From Euryhalocaulis caribicus (GTDB lineage: Bacteria; Pseudomonadota; Alphaproteobacteria; Caulobacterales; Maricaulaceae): a stretch of 64,000 nucleotides of DNA. Positions 44,250 to 54,540 of this stretch are shown piece after piece. The stretch lies in the NCBI RefSeq assembly GCF_000412185.1, contig NZ_ASJA01000010.1:1-64000 (forward strand), read 5' to 3'. Positions within the stretch are counted from its first letter, which is position 1; the number at the start of each line of letters is the position of its first letter. The notes beneath the pieces are model-generated. The model was given only the letters and a program-made list of their open reading frames with translations. It had not been told where the DNA came from and did no database searches. A program made the translations under genes and the position numbers.

Positions 44250-44286
44250 ATACCCTATGGGGGTATAGGCTACCCCCATAGGGTAT
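44250..44286. promoter_or_regulatory. Paired CsoR-type operators (perfect inverted repeat)
   Basis: ATACCCTATGGGGGTA (44250-44265) and its exact reverse complement TACCCCCATAGGGTAT (44271-44286) are separated by TAGGC. Each half has the TACCC-N5-GGGTA form seen before csoR. The right half abuts the AGGAGG ribosome site of the gene at 44298, so repressor could block transcription tightly. As RNA the two halves could also form a hairpin. Confidence 0.75.
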
Positions 44287-44297
44287 AGGAGGTTGCC

Positions 44298-44561
44298 ATG
44301 ACTAAATCTGATAACCGTTTTCATATTGTGGCGCTCGGATGGGCGCTCTCTGTCACGCTCGCCAGCATTTTCATCCTGTGTGCGCTGCTCGCTCTCGCGC
44401 TTCCAAGCGTTCCTATTTCCCATCATTGGGTCGGTCTTTTCACATTACGAGCTGTCAGCTCTCCCATCGCATGGGTCGAGGGAGTTGCTGGAAGCGTGGT
44501 GTTTGGCTGGATTGCGGCATTGGTTGCCGCACCTATCTATAATCGCATCGCGGGGAAATAA
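44298..44561 (+). CDS. DUF5676-like small membrane protein
   Basis: The 87-aa protein has two hydrophobic spans and ends FGWIAALVAAPIYNRIAGK, resembling the G-x-IYN ending of DUF5676 membrane proteins that often precede copper ATPases. It follows a strong AGGAGG site overlapping the CsoR-type operator. It lies 3 bp before the P-type ATPase gene and is surely co-transcribed with it. Function is unknown. Confidence 0.75.
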   Translation: MTKSDNRFHIVALGWALSVTLASIFILCALLALALPSVPISHHWVGLFTLRAVSSPIAWVEGVAGSVVFGWIAALVAAPIYNRIAGK

Positions 44562-44564
44562 CCG

Positions 44565-46772
44565 ATGGCTGATCACAATCACAATTGTTGCAAGACAGGC
44601 GATAAGGAAAGGCCGGATGACGGTCGCTATGACCTTGTGCCGCCTGACTATGACGGTGAAGTCTATACCTGCCCGATGCATCCACAGGTACGCCAGCCCG
44701 GACCTGGCTCGTGTCCGATTTGCGGTATGGCGCTGGAATTCGAAGGCGTGCCGCGAGGAGAGGCGGACAGGACCGAACTCAATGACATGTCGCGGCGCTT
44801 CTGGATCAGCGCGCTCTTCACCATTCCGCTGGTGATTTATGCGATGGGCGACCTGATACCAGGTCGCCCTCTTGAAACTATTCTGGACCCTGCACTGGGG
44901 CAATGGGCCCAGCTCGTGCTGGCCACCCCAGTCGTACTCTGGGGCGCGTGGCCATTCTTTGTCCGCGGACTGGCCTCGGTACGCAGCATGAATCTAAACA
45001 TGTTCACGCTCATCGGGCTGGGCGTGTCCGTGGCCTACGTCTTTTCGGTTATAGCCGTGTTCTTTCCGGATATTTTTCCGGACTCGTTTCGAGGCATGAA
45101 CGGCCATGTCGCGGTTTATTTTGAAGCCGCCGCCGTTATCACGACATTGGTGCTTCTGGGACAGGTGCTCGAATTACGCGCCCGCAACAACACCTCAAAC
45201 GCCATACGCGCGCTCCTTGAGCTCGCACCGCCGACAGCCGTGCGCGTTTCAGACACCGGCGAGGATGAAGAAGTCGCTCTTGATACGGTCGAGGAAGGTG
45301 ATCGCCTGCGGGTGCGCCCGGGTGAAAAGGTACCCGTAGACGGCGTAATAGCCTCCGGACGGACCGTCATCGATGAATCAATGATCACCGGCGAAGCCAT
45401 GCCCGTCGAAAAAGACAAGGATGACCGCGTAACCGGCGGCACCGTCAACCAGACCGGCGGCTTTGTGATGATCGCCGACCGGGTCGGTAATGACACGCTG
45501 CTTTCCCAGATTGTCAAAATGGTCGCCGAAGCCCAGCGCAGCCGCGCTCCCATTCAGCGTCTGGCCGATCTGGTCGCGGGCTACTTCGTCCCGGCGGTCG
45601 TTCTGATCGCTCTTGTCACCTTTATCATCTGGGCGATTTTTGGACCGCAGCCGGCCATGGCCTACGCACTGGTCAATGCCGTCGCCGTGCTGATCATCGC
45701 TTGTCCTTGCGCGCTGGGGCTGGCTACGCCCATGTCAATTATGGTGGGGGCGGGCAAAGGCGCACAGTCCGGCGTTCTGATCCGCGACGCCGAGGCTCTG
45801 GAAACCTTGGAGAAGGTCGATCTCCTTCTTGTCGATAAAACCGGCACCCTGACCGAAGGCCATCCCGAACTGGTGGACATACAGGCGGAGAACGGTATCG
45901 ACGAGGACGCGCTTCTATCTCTTGCTGCAGCTCTGGAGCGCGGCAGTGAACATCCCTTGGCGGCAGCGATTGTGCGCGGCGCCGAGGCCCGCGGTCTTGA
46001 TCTTTCCTCTCCTGATGATTTCGAGTCCGTCACCGGAAAGGGCGTGAAAGGCCGTATCAACGGTCAGGAGGTCGCTCTAGGAAACCGTGCGATGATGGAA
46101 AGCGTCGCGGCGGCCCCGGCGGAGTTTCTGGCCAAGGCAGATGACGGACGCGCCAAAGGCCAGACGGTGATGTTTGTCGCTGTTGCTGGACGTCCGGCCG
46201 GATTGATTGCTGTGGCGGACCCCATCAAGGAATCAACGCCAGAAGCGCTTGATCTGCTTCATCAGGCGAGCGTCACCGTCATCATGCTGACCGGAGACAG
46301 CAAAGGAACCGCTCAGGCCGTTGCCGATCAACTCGGCATTGATGACGTTCGCGCCGAGGTGCTGCCCGAAGACAAGCACGCCATCGTCCGGGAATTTCAG
46401 GAACAGGGCCACAAGGTCGCGATGGCCGGGGATGGCGTGAATGACGCTCCTGCGCTCGCGCAGGCCGATGTCGGCATCGCTATGGGAACCGGCACTGATA
46501 TCGCCATGGAAAGCGCTGCGGTCACGCTGGTCAAAGGAGATCTGCGCGGCGTGGCGCGAGCCAAGCGGCTCAGTCATGCAACCATGCACAATATCCGGCA
46601 GAACCTGTTTTTCGCGTTCATCTATAATGCGCTTGGCGTCCCGGTCGCGGCGGGCATTCTCTATCCCTTCACCGGAATTTTGCTCAGTCCGATGATCGCA
46701 GCAGCCGCAATGAGCTTTTCTTCCGTGTCGGTGATTGGCAATGCGCTGCGGCTTAACCGGTTGAAGCTCTAA
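44565..46772 (+). CDS. copB-type ATPase: Copper-exporting P1B-type ATPase
   Basis: The 735-aa pump uses ATP to move Cu(I) or Ag(I) out of the cytosol. It starts with a His/Cys tail (ADHNHNCC) and a heavy-metal-binding domain ([24 protein letters not shown]) in place of classical HMA domains. Catalytic motifs are complete: [10 protein letters not shown] in the metal-binding helix, TGEAMP in the actuator, DKTGTLTEG phosphorylation site, and [11 protein letters not shown]. It follows a DUF5676-like gene and CsoR operators, so it is probably copper-inducible. The gene name copA is avoided because it is used for the oxidase at 39296. Confidence 0.95.
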   Translation: MADHNHNCCKTGDKERPDDGRYDLVPPDYDGEVYTCPMHPQVRQPGPGSCPICGMALEFEGVPRGEADRTELNDMSRRFWISALFTIPLVIYAMGDLIPGRPLETILDPALGQWAQLVLATPVVLWGAWPFFVRGLASVRSMNLNMFTLIGLGVSVAYVFSVIAVFFPDIFPDSFRGMNGHVAVYFEAAAVITTLVLLGQVLELRARNNTSNAIRALLELAPPTAVRVSDTGEDEEVALDTVEEGDRLRVRPGEKVPVDGVIASGRTVIDESMITGEAMPVEKDKDDRVTGGTVNQTGGFVMIADRVGNDTLLSQIVKMVAEAQRSRAPIQRLADLVAGYFVPAVVLIALVTFIIWAIFGPQPAMAYALVNAVAVLIIACPCALGLATPMSIMVGAGKGAQSGVLIRDAEALETLEKVDLLLVDKTGTLTEGHPELVDIQAENGIDEDALLSLAAALERGSEHPLAAAIVRGAEARGLDLSSPDDFESVTGKGVKGRINGQEVALGNRAMMESVAAAPAEFLAKADDGRAKGQTVMFVAVAGRPAGLIAVADPIKESTPEALDLLHQASVTVIMLTGDSKGTAQAVADQLGIDDVRAEVLPEDKHAIVREFQEQGHKVAMAGDGVNDAPALAQADVGIAMGTGTDIAMESAAVTLVKGDLRGVARAKRLSHATMHNIRQNLFFAFIYNALGVPVAAGILYPFTGILLSPMIAAAAMSFSSVSVIGNALRLNRLKL

Positions 46773-46789
46773 CGCCGTGATGGCGCCAC

Positions 46790-47021
46790 ATCTGAACAAG
46801 GGCGTCTGCAATCCCGCCCTGGTGCACAAGGCGCTGCAATCAGAGACAGGATCGGCGTGTTGCTGCCCTGCAATGTCATCGTACAGCGCAGGAACGACAA
46901 AGAGATTGAAATAGCCGCCGTTGATCCTGTCGCCTCCATGTCCTCGGTGGAAACTGCTTATCTCGCAGATATCGCGCAAAGCGTGAGGACCAAATTGAGC
47001 GCCGTTATCAACGCGCTTTAA
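46790..47021 (+). pseudogene. DUF302 fragment, frameshifted
   Basis: Two reading-frame pieces encode a DUF302 C-terminal half: GVCNPALVHKALQSET (from ~46804) and, in another frame, IGVLLPCNVIVQ followed by AAVDPVASM and a stop at 47021. The N-terminal half is missing and a frameshift lies near 46850. DUF302 proteins commonly accompany copper and other metal-resistance genes. It lies in the gap between the ATPase and the Met/His-rich gene. Confidence 0.7.
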
Positions 47022-47061
47022 CCCCGGCGGTCGTTACCGTCTAGGCTGAAAGGAAAAGACC

Positions 47062-47469
47062 ATGAAACCCCAGATCTCCGCTATATTGGCGATGGTTCTC
47101 TTGGCAGCCGCCCCGGCGTGGGCGCAAGAGGCCAGACACGGTCATGACGCTGCGGTCGAAGAGCCGGACGCGCAAGATTCTGATTCAATGATGGCGGCCC
47201 ATAAAGTAAAAATGGAGCAGATGCGCGCGCTGATGGAACAGGCTCGGGCCGCGGACCATGCCAATGAGAAAGCGCGTCTGATAGCTCAGCATCAGGAAAT
47301 CATGGAAGAACGCATGGCGATGATGATGGCCCATGAAGATCACAAGGTCATGATGAAAAAATGCCATCAGCATATGGCGATGATGCAGGACATGATGGGG
47401 CAGATATCCGCACGTTATCAAATGATGCAGCAGAACGAAATGGATGGCGCATCTCTCACGAGTAGGTAG
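47062..47469 (+). CDS. Secreted Met/His-rich protein
   Basis: The 135-aa product has a signal peptide (MKPQISAILAMVLLAAAPAW, AQE) and a long helical mature part rich in Met and His (ERMAMMMAHEDHKVMMKKCH, QHMAMMQDMM). Met/His helices of this kind can buffer Cu(I)/Ag(I) in the periplasm. It resembles in style the Met-rich gene at 31105. The AAAGGAAAAG site at 47049 fits the start. No formal family is recognised. Confidence 0.75.
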   Translation: MKPQISAILAMVLLAAAPAWAQEARHGHDAAVEEPDAQDSDSMMAAHKVKMEQMRALMEQARAADHANEKARLIAQHQEIMEERMAMMMAHEDHKVMMKKCHQHMAMMQDMMGQISARYQMMQQNEMDGASLTSR

Positions 47470-47579
47470 CGCTTTTAAATAACCCGTGATGACGCGCTGG
47501 GTGCCTGTTTGCCCGCTGCGTCATTACATCCGGCGCTTTTGGTTCGGCGGACCAGAAACCTAATGCGCCGGGGCCAACT

Positions 47580-48947
47580 ATGAAAACTGTCAAGACGGCT
47601 TTGGCCAAAATGAAAACAGACTACAAAAAGAACAGCATCAGCCTGATTGATGGAATTTCGATGGGCACAGGCGTGATGATCGGCGCGGGCATTTTCGCGC
47701 TGACAGGTCAGATCGCCGAGCTGGCCGGTCCATGGTTTCCTTTGTCATTCATCGCTGGCGCAATCATCACCGGTTTTAGCGCCTACACCTACGTCAAAAT
47801 GTCCAACGCGTACCCGTCAGCCGGCGGTATCGCGATGATCCTGAAGAAAGCCTATGGACCTGCGGGGCTCGCCGCCGGCGCATCCCTGCTTATGGCCTTC
47901 TCCATGGTGATCAATGAAAGCCTGGTTGCGCGCACCTTCGGCACCTACGCGCTTCGCCCTTTTGATCTGCCCGACGACACGTTTCTGGTTCCGCTTCTGA
48001 GCGTCGCGTTGATCATTTTTGCGTTTCTTGTAAATGTCGCCGGAAACCGTTCGGTCGGCCTTTTCTCCTTCATTATGGCTCTTATCAAGATCGGCGGCAT
48101 CGCGATCTTCGGCGCTGCGGCGTTATGGGCCGGTGGAATAAGTTTCGAACCTGCCTCGGCCAGCTCGGACCCCGTTCCAGGATTTGGATTTGTCGCCTCG
48201 ATCGCCCTGTCGATACTGGCGTTCAAAGGGTTTACCACCATCACCAATAGCGGCGCCGAAATGGTCGATCCCCATAAAAACGTGGGGCGAACCATTATCG
48301 CGTCGATCGCAATCTGCGTGGTGGTCTATCTTTTGGTCGCCTTCGCCGTCGGCTCCAATCTGTCTTTGGATCAGATTGTGGAAGCGAAAAACTATTCTCT
48401 GGCGCGCGCGGCCGAACCCGCTCTTGGGCGCACTGGCTTTTACTTCACGATAGCGCTGGCGGTTGTGGCGACCGCATCTGGGTTGCTCGCCAGTATATTC
48501 GCGGTTTCCCGCATGTTGGCCATGCTCACGGATATGAAGATGATCCCGCACCGGCATTTCGGCATGCCGGGGCCGATTCAAAAACACACTCTAGTTTATA
48601 CGGTTGTTCTCGCCGCCATCCTGACCGTCTTCTTTGATCTCACGCGAATCGCCTCGCTCGGCGTATTTTTCTATCTGATCATGGACATGTTGATTCATTG
48701 GGGCGTATTCCGGAAATTGAGAAATGAAATCGGCGCGCGCGGATGGATTCTGCTTATGGCGCTTGCTCTTGACGCTGTCGTCCTGGCAGTTTTCGCAGCC
48801 ATGAAGCTGAGATCGGACCCGATGATCGTGGCGATCGCGGTCGTAAGTATCGCCGCAGTATTTATGTATGAGCGTTTCTTCCTGTCCTCATGGATATCGG
48901 AGGAAGAAGCGGCCGGCGGCCGGGAACCGCATGACGCTGCGGGTTAA
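47580..48947 (+). CDS. APC-family amino-acid permease
   Basis: The 455-aa protein has about twelve hydrophobic segments and the APC first-helix signature (GTGVMIGAGIFALTGQIAELAG split over the first span). It would import amino acids or related amines by cation symport. The C-terminal tail has EEEAAGG-type acidic residues. It stands at the end of the metal island beside the hut genes; a histidine or other amino-acid substrate is possible but cannot be read from the sequence. It is preceded by an AT-poor 110-bp gap with an imperfect GATGACGC/GCGTCATT dyad. Confidence 0.85.
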   Translation: MKTVKTALAKMKTDYKKNSISLIDGISMGTGVMIGAGIFALTGQIAELAGPWFPLSFIAGAIITGFSAYTYVKMSNAYPSAGGIAMILKKAYGPAGLAAGASLLMAFSMVINESLVARTFGTYALRPFDLPDDTFLVPLLSVALIIFAFLVNVAGNRSVGLFSFIMALIKIGGIAIFGAAALWAGGISFEPASASSDPVPGFGFVASIALSILAFKGFTTITNSGAEMVDPHKNVGRTIIASIAICVVVYLLVAFAVGSNLSLDQIVEAKNYSLARAAEPALGRTGFYFTIALAVVATASGLLASIFAVSRMLAMLTDMKMIPHRHFGMPGPIQKHTLVYTVVLAAILTVFFDLTRIASLGVFFYLIMDMLIHWGVFRKLRNEIGARGWILLMALALDAVVLAVFAAMKLRSDPMIVAIAVVSIAAVFMYERFFLSSWISEEEAAGGREPHDAAG

Positions 48948-48995
48948 GCGCTTAACACCCCCGGCGCCGGTCCCTCTGATCTCTGATTTTTCAGC

Positions 48996-49463
48996 TTATT
49001 CGGAAGGACGATAGTCGCGTGACGAGGAATGGGTGTGGACCACTTTCCAGTCGTCGCCTACTTGCCTGAACAAAAAGGTCTGGCGGCCCGCCTTGTCCAG
49101 AACCCGTCCCGACCGGACCAGTTCGCCCTTGATGCGGGTGTCGGCGATTGCCCAGGCAAAGCCGGGTTCGAAATGTATCTCGATATTTGAATAATCGAGC
49201 TCAAAATCGCGTATGGCGTCCTTCTCCGGTTCGACATGGTTTTCGATCAAATCGTCAAGCCCCTCATTCTGCCCGCCGGATTCGATGTAGCGCGCCCCCT
49301 CGAAGTCCAGAAAATGATCTCGGAATGGCGTTCCATCGCCATGCTCCCAGCCATGCTCGATATCGGAGATAATCTGCCTGATCTGCTCCTCATCGGTGGG
49401 ATGAGCCGATGCCAACGTCACCGAGACAGCAATCATAACTGCACTGAATGAAAACGTCTTCAT
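48996..49463 (-). CDS. Secreted NTF2-like (DUF4440) protein
   Basis: The 155-aa protein has a signal peptide ([20 protein letters not shown]) and an NTF2-like cone fold recognised by the N-terminal helix ([20 protein letters not shown]) and the C-terminal strands ([18 protein letters not shown]). Such domains bind small molecules or act as immunity-like or enzyme modules; no active site is obvious. It resembles the C-terminal domain of the DUF2231 fusion at 42423. ATG 49463 follows AAAGAGGTTT. Confidence 0.75.
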   Translation of the reverse strand: MKTFSFSAVMIAVSVTLASAHPTDEEQIRQIISDIEHGWEHGDGTPFRDHFLDFEGARYIESGGQNEGLDDLIENHVEPEKDAIRDFELDYSNIEIHFEPGFAWAIADTRIKGELVRSGRVLDKAGRQTFLFRQVGDDWKVVHTHSSSRDYRPSE

Positions 49464-49582
49464 ATCAAACCTCTTTGGTTTAAGCCCTCTTATTTTGAGG
49501 GTGCTCTTTATAATATTATGCTGCAACATCTAGAGACGCGGAATGCACCGCGATATTTTCAGTGTAATGCTTCAAGATCTTG

Positions 49583-51283
49583 TCAGGCGACCTTCCTTCC
49601 TGATTTTTCTGAAGCTTCCAATCCTGGCAAATCCAGTCCTTTCTCCCGGGCACAGTCCTGCGCGACCTCATACCCGGCGTCCGCGTGACGCATCACTCCG
49701 CTGGCCGGATCGTTCCAGAGGACCCGTTCCAGCCGCCGCGCCGCGTCCGCTGTGCCGTCGGCGCAGATCACCATGCCGGCGTGCTGGGAAAAGCCCATCC
49801 CGACGCCGCCGCCATGATGCAGGCTGACCCAGGTCGCCCCTGAAGCGGTGTTCAGAAGCGCATTGAGCAGCGGCCAGTCGGAAACCGCGTCCGAGCCATC
49901 CTTCATGCCTTCGGTTTCCCGGTTGGGACTGGCCACAGAGCCTGAATCGAGATGGTCGCGGCCGATCACGACCGGACCTTTCAACTCGCCCGAGGCCACC
50001 ATTTCATTGAACGCCAGGCCCAGACGGTGGCGGTCGCCCAGCCCCACCCAGCAGATGCGGGAGGGCAGGCCCTGAAAGCGGATGCGCTCACGCGCCATGT
50101 CTAGCCAGTTATGGAGATGCGCATCGTCCGGCATCAACTCTTTGACCTTGGCGTCGGTCTTGTAGATGTCCTCCGGATCGCCGGACAGGGCCACCCAGCG
50201 GAACGGGCCGACGCCGCGGCAGAAAAGCGGGCGGATATAGGCGGGCACAAACCCGGGAAAGGCGAAGGCGTCCTCCAGCCCCTCCTCCAGCGCCACCTGG
50301 CGAATATTATTGCCATAGTCGAGCGTCGGCACGCCGGCGTTCCAGAAATCCACCATCGCGGCGACATGAATTTTCATAGATGCGCGGGCGGCTTTCTCGA
50401 CCACTTTTGGATCGCTTTCGCGCTTGGCCTTCCATTCGCCCAGCGTCCAGCCCTGCGGCAGATAGCCGTTCACCGGGTCATGGGCGGAGGTCTGGTCGGT
50501 CACCATGTCGGGTTTCACGCCGCGGCGCACCAGCTCCGGGAAGACATCGGCGGCGTTGCCGAGGAGGCCGACGGAGACGGCCCGCTTCTCAGCGGCCGCG
50601 CGCTCGATGATCGCCAGCGCCTCGTCAATTGTCTCCGCCGATTCGTCGACATAGCCGGTGCGCTTGCGGAACTCGATCCGGTTGGCGTCGCATTCCACGG
50701 CCAGACATGAAGCGCCGGCCATCGTCGCGGCCAGCGGCTGCGCGCCGCCCATGCCGCCCAGCCCGGCGGTCAGGATCCAGCGGCCCGAGAGGTCGCCGTC
50801 ATAATGCTGGCGTCCCGCCTCCACGAAGGTTTCATACGTGCCCTGAACGATCCCCTGACTGCCGATATAGATCCAGGATCCGGCCGTCATCTGGCCGTAC
50901 ATCATCAGGCCCTTGCGATCGAGTTCGTTGAAATGATCCCAGGTCGCCCAACGCGGCACCAGATTGGAGTTGGCGATCAGAACCCGCGGCGCGTCCGCGT
51001 GCGTGCGGAATACGCCCACCGGCTTGCCCGACTGGACCAGCAGGGTCTCGTCATTTTCCAGCCGCTTCAGTGTTTCAACGATGCGGTCGAAATCCTTCCA
51101 GCTTCGCGCCGCCCGCCCGATGCCGCCATAGACAACAAGCTCCTCCGGGTTTTCCGCCACATCCGGATCCAGATTATTCATCAGCATCCGCATCGGCGCT
51201 TCGGTCAGCCAGGATTTGGCGTTGAGCTCGGTTCCGTGGGGGCTGCGGATCTCGGGGGCGTTAGATCGGACAGACTGTTTCAT
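49583..51283 (-). CDS. hutU: Urocanate hydratase
   Basis: HutU converts urocanate to imidazolonepropionate using tightly bound NAD+, the second step of histidine breakdown. The 566-aa sequence is of family length and shows the NAD-binding region ([18 protein letters not shown]), the GYCGK-like [15 protein letters not shown] region, and [15 protein letters not shown] near the C-terminus. The ATG at 51283 follows GGAA; TTG 51295 is a weaker alternative. It lies downstream of hutH in the same direction. Confidence 0.95.
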   Translation of the reverse strand: MKQSVRSNAPEIRSPHGTELNAKSWLTEAPMRMLMNNLDPDVAENPEELVVYGGIGRAARSWKDFDRIVETLKRLENDETLLVQSGKPVGVFRTHADAPRVLIANSNLVPRWATWDHFNELDRKGLMMYGQMTAGSWIYIGSQGIVQGTYETFVEAGRQHYDGDLSGRWILTAGLGGMGGAQPLAATMAGASCLAVECDANRIEFRKRTGYVDESAETIDEALAIIERAAAEKRAVSVGLLGNAADVFPELVRRGVKPDMVTDQTSAHDPVNGYLPQGWTLGEWKAKRESDPKVVEKAARASMKIHVAAMVDFWNAGVPTLDYGNNIRQVALEEGLEDAFAFPGFVPAYIRPLFCRGVGPFRWVALSGDPEDIYKTDAKVKELMPDDAHLHNWLDMARERIRFQGLPSRICWVGLGDRHRLGLAFNEMVASGELKGPVVIGRDHLDSGSVASPNRETEGMKDGSDAVSDWPLLNALLNTASGATWVSLHHGGGVGMGFSQHAGMVICADGTADAARRLERVLWNDPASGVMRHADAGYEVAQDCAREKGLDLPGLEASEKSGRKVA

Positions 51284-51351
51284 ACGAAATTCCAATTATT
51301 TTGTGGCGTGGAAACCGGTTTAGCGTGACCGGCCGTCGTGATTGCGTGGCG

Positions 51352-52899
51352 TTAGTTTTGACTCACCGAAGGCGACTCCGATCGTACGATCCCGGCGGTC
51401 AGCGCTACGGCATCTCTGGCGATCAACGCCGCGGCGGCATCAATATCGCTGGCCATGTATCTATCGTTCTCAAGAACGGAGACCGTTTTGCGGAGCAGAC
51501 CATGAACTTGCGAGAGCGGAGGGCTTGTCCGGAGAGGCATACGAAAATCGATACCCTGGGCGGCCGCCAAAAGCTCAATGCCGATAATGCGGTTCAGATT
51601 GTCGCTCATGGCAAAAAGCCGTCGGGCCCCATGAGCCGCCATCGAAACATGGTCTTCCTGGTTGGCCGATGTGGGTATGGTGTCGACGGACGCCGGATAA
51701 GCGCGTTGCTTGTTTTCGCTGACGAGAGCAGCGGCGGTTACATGGGCGATCATGAATCCGGAATTCAGCCCCGGCTTGGACGTCAGGAACGCTGGCAGGT
51801 CGGATAGGCCAGGATCGGTTAACAGGGCGAGACGGCGTTCAGCGATAGAACCAATCTCGCACGCCGCCATGGCAATCTGGTCGGCGGCAAATGCAACTGG
51901 CTGAGCGTGGAAGTTTCCGCCCGAGATAATTTCTCCATTTTGCAGCACCAGAGGGTTGTCGGTCACGGCGTTTGCTTCACGCAGAAGCACTCCAGTCGCC
52001 TGATCCAGAACATCGAAACAAGCTCCTAGCACTTGAGGCTGGCACCGGAGACAATAGGGATCCTGAACTTTCAGACAGTTTTCACCCTGGTGCGCCTCCA
52101 CAATGTCCGATCCATCCAAAAGCGACCTTAAATGCCTCGCAACCTCGATCTGTCCCGGCTGCCCGCGCAATTGATGTATCTCTGCCCTGAACGGGGCGAT
52201 GGACCCCATCGCGGCATCCACGGACATAGCGCCAGTGACAAGGGAGGCGGCTGCGGCGCGGCGGACCTTGAATAGCCCCGCCAATGCCAGAGCCGTCGAA
52301 AACTGCGTGCCATTGAGCAGAGCCAGCCCTTCCTTGGCCTGCAAGGTAATCGGTTGGAGGCCCGCGCTTTCAAGGGCGCGCGCCCCGGAAACACGTTCAC
52401 CTTCCCAATAAGCCTCTCCCTCCCCGATCATGACTGCGGCCATATGGGCCAGCGGCGCAAGGTCACCGGATGCGCCGACCGATCCCTGCCCCGGGATCAC
52501 CGGCAGCACGTCGCGCGCCAGCATATCTTCCAACAGTTGGATAATCCTTAGGCTCACGCCAGATGCGCCGCGGCCCAGAGACGCAAGCTTTAGCGCAATC
52601 ATCAGACGGGTTTCGGGACTTTCAAGCGGCTCGCCGACTCCGCAACAGTGAGACAGGACCAGATTGCGTTGCAACGTCTCCACCTGACCTGAGTCAATCC
52701 TCGTCTGGGCGAGTTTTCCAAAACCCGTATTGACCCCGTACACCGCAACCTCGCCATTGACGGCGGTCTGTACATGCGCGGCCGACATCGTCACGCGGCT
52801 ATGACACGCCGGAGAGAGACGGAAGCGCGGTTGTTCCCAATAGAGTTTTTCGAGGTCTGCAAGCGATAGTTTGCCTGGCATTAGAAACAGTTCTGTCAT
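51352..52899 (-). CDS. hutH: Histidine ammonia-lyase
   Basis: HutH removes ammonia from L-histidine to give urocanate, the first step of the pathway. The electrophilic MIO cofactor forms from Ala-Ser-Gly, here in [16 protein letters not shown]. The 515-aa length is typical. The gene runs divergent from hutF and probably forms an operon with hutU (about 70 bp gap). The HutC-type operator at 53104-53121 lies in the divergent promoter region. Confidence 0.95.
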   Translation of the reverse strand: MTELFLMPGKLSLADLEKLYWEQPRFRLSPACHSRVTMSAAHVQTAVNGEVAVYGVNTGFGKLAQTRIDSGQVETLQRNLVLSHCCGVGEPLESPETRLMIALKLASLGRGASGVSLRIIQLLEDMLARDVLPVIPGQGSVGASGDLAPLAHMAAVMIGEGEAYWEGERVSGARALESAGLQPITLQAKEGLALLNGTQFSTALALAGLFKVRRAAAASLVTGAMSVDAAMGSIAPFRAEIHQLRGQPGQIEVARHLRSLLDGSDIVEAHQGENCLKVQDPYCLRCQPQVLGACFDVLDQATGVLLREANAVTDNPLVLQNGEIISGGNFHAQPVAFAADQIAMAACEIGSIAERRLALLTDPGLSDLPAFLTSKPGLNSGFMIAHVTAAALVSENKQRAYPASVDTIPTSANQEDHVSMAAHGARRLFAMSDNLNRIIGIELLAAAQGIDFRMPLRTSPPLSQVHGLLRKTVSVLENDRYMASDIDAAAALIARDAVALTAGIVRSESPSVSQN

Positions 52900-53103
52900 T
52901 GGCGCTCCAGATGGAAAAATAAAAGTGACCAGCCCCGGTGCGGTTGATCATTCAGAAGAATGGGCAGTGTCATTTACAGAGAGTCCTCGAAACATCTGCA
53001 TCTTGAGATGCGGCGGCTGAAGACAGAACGGCGCCTGCAAAAAAACGCTGAGCAAACGGCCTTCGAGCCCATCTATTGCGAGGCGTGCTTTTCCCTGCCC
53101 GCC

Positions 53104-53121
53104 AACCTGTATATACATGTC
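53104..53121. promoter_or_regulatory. HutC-type operator between hutH and hutF
   Basis: AACCTGTATATACATGTC contains the palindrome TGTATATACA (53108-53117), matching the TGTA-N2-TACA pattern described for HutC. It lies 21 bp before the hutF start and about 205 bp before hutH. The same 18 bases recur at 60673-60690. Confidence 0.8.
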
Positions 53122-53141
53122 CTTAATGGTAGGGAGTGGAT

Positions 53142-54539
53142 ATGCGCAAGCTGTTTTTCCGAACCGCGCTGACTGCAGAGGGCTGGCAGGACAGTGTAGC
53201 GATTTCAGTCGACCGGAACGGAGACATATCCGATCTGGAGTACGGGGTTTCACCGCCTTCCGCCTGGGATGGAGATATTGCTCTGCCCGGACTGCCCAAC
53301 CTGCACAGTCATGGGTTTCAGAGAGGAATGGCGGGTCTTGCAGAATATGCCATGCCGGGCCAGAACAGCTTCTGGTCATGGCGCGAAACCATGTATCGGT
53401 TCGTCCAGAGTGTCGAGCCGGAGCAGCTATCGGCAATTACTGCGCTCGCTTATGCCGAAATGCTCGAGTCCGGTTTCACATCCGTCGCCGAATTTCATTA
53501 TTTGCACAATCAAAAGGATGGAACATCCTATAAGGATCCGGGCGAAATGGCCTGTGGCGCAATAGCTGCGGCCGAGTCCGCCGGGATCGGCCTGACGCTG
53601 CTGCCCGTTTTCTATGCCCACTCCGATTTCGGCGGAGCCGAACCGAACCCGGACCAACGCCGGTTTGTAAACTCCATTGATAATTTCCAAGCGCTGGTCG
53701 CCTCATGCCAGCATGCTATGCGGGATAGCGATGGCGTGGTTGGCATTGCCCCTCATTCCTTACGAGCAGTGAGCATAAAAGACCTGGAGCATGTAAGTTC
53801 GTTGGCCGAGGGGCCTGTGCATATTCACATTGCCGAGCAGGCCAAGGAGGTCGAGCGTTGTCTGCAATGGTCCGGAATGCGGTCAATCGATCTTTTGTTT
53901 AACTCCGCAGAGATCAACTCGCGCTGGTGCCTGGTGCACGCAACCCATGCGAGCAATGCAGAATATGCAAAGATTGCCCGTAGTGGCGCTGTTGTTGGCC
54001 TATGTCCTGTAACGGAAGCCAATCTCGGAGACGGTTTGTTCGACCTGCGTGGATTTCTGGGACTTGGTGGACGGATCGGCGTCGGCACCGACAGCAATAT
54101 CCTCATTTCCGCAACAGAGGAGCTTCGTTGGCTGGAATATGGTCAACGCCTAAAACACCAAGCCCGGAATATTATTTCAGACGAAATTCGCTCTTCCGGC
54201 GCAAACCTTTTTCATCACGCACGACTTGGCGGAGCCCAGGCCTGTGGACGGCCCATCGGTTCGCTGGAACCGGAAATGCGGGCAGATATCATTGTTTTGA
54301 AGTCAGAAGCTGTCAGCCTCGCACATAGAAAGGGCGATTCACTTCTGGACACTTGGATATTTGCCTGCCCGGGAAGAGAAGTGGACAGCGTATGGGTGGG
54401 CGGCGTACAGGTTGTGTGCGATGGAAAACACGTGAGACGCGCGGAAATTGAAAAAAATTCCGGACTGCAATGGATCGCTTGCTCACAGACTAGGTCTTTA
54501 ACGTGCCGCTACCGGCCATTATCAAGCCCAAGGTTCTAA
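53142..54539 (+). CDS. hutF: Formimidoylglutamate deiminase
   Basis: HutF converts N-formimino-L-glutamate to N-formyl-L-glutamate and ammonia, the route used by many alphaproteobacteria. The amidohydrolase fold metal ligands are visible: LPNLHSHGFQRG (HxH), HIHIAEQ, HATHAS and GVGTDSN (Asp). The protein is 465 aa. ATG 53142 follows AGGGAG. The next step (HutG, N-formylglutamate deformylase) and the previous one (HutI) are not encoded in the window. Confidence 0.95.
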   Translation: MRKLFFRTALTAEGWQDSVAISVDRNGDISDLEYGVSPPSAWDGDIALPGLPNLHSHGFQRGMAGLAEYAMPGQNSFWSWRETMYRFVQSVEPEQLSAITALAYAEMLESGFTSVAEFHYLHNQKDGTSYKDPGEMACGAIAAAESAGIGLTLLPVFYAHSDFGGAEPNPDQRRFVNSIDNFQALVASCQHAMRDSDGVVGIAPHSLRAVSIKDLEHVSSLAEGPVHIHIAEQAKEVERCLQWSGMRSIDLLFNSAEINSRWCLVHATHASNAEYAKIARSGAVVGLCPVTEANLGDGLFDLRGFLGLGGRIGVGTDSNILISATEELRWLEYGQRLKHQARNIISDEIRSSGANLFHHARLGGAQACGRPIGSLEPEMRADIIVLKSEAVSLAHRKGDSLLDTWIFACPGREVDSVWVGGVQVVCDGKHVRRAEIEKNSGLQWIACSQTRSLTCRYRPLSSPRF

Positions 54540-54540
54540 C

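Noticed and set aside
47486-47528. GATGACGC/GCGTCATT dyad as a terminator
   Set aside because: The loop is about 20 bases and no T-run follows, so it is only a weak dyad.
52960-53172. 70-aa plus-strand frame in the hutH-hutF gap with CxxC pairs
   Set aside because: It runs through the HutC operator and into hutF in another frame; no ribosome site and the Cys pairs are probably chance.
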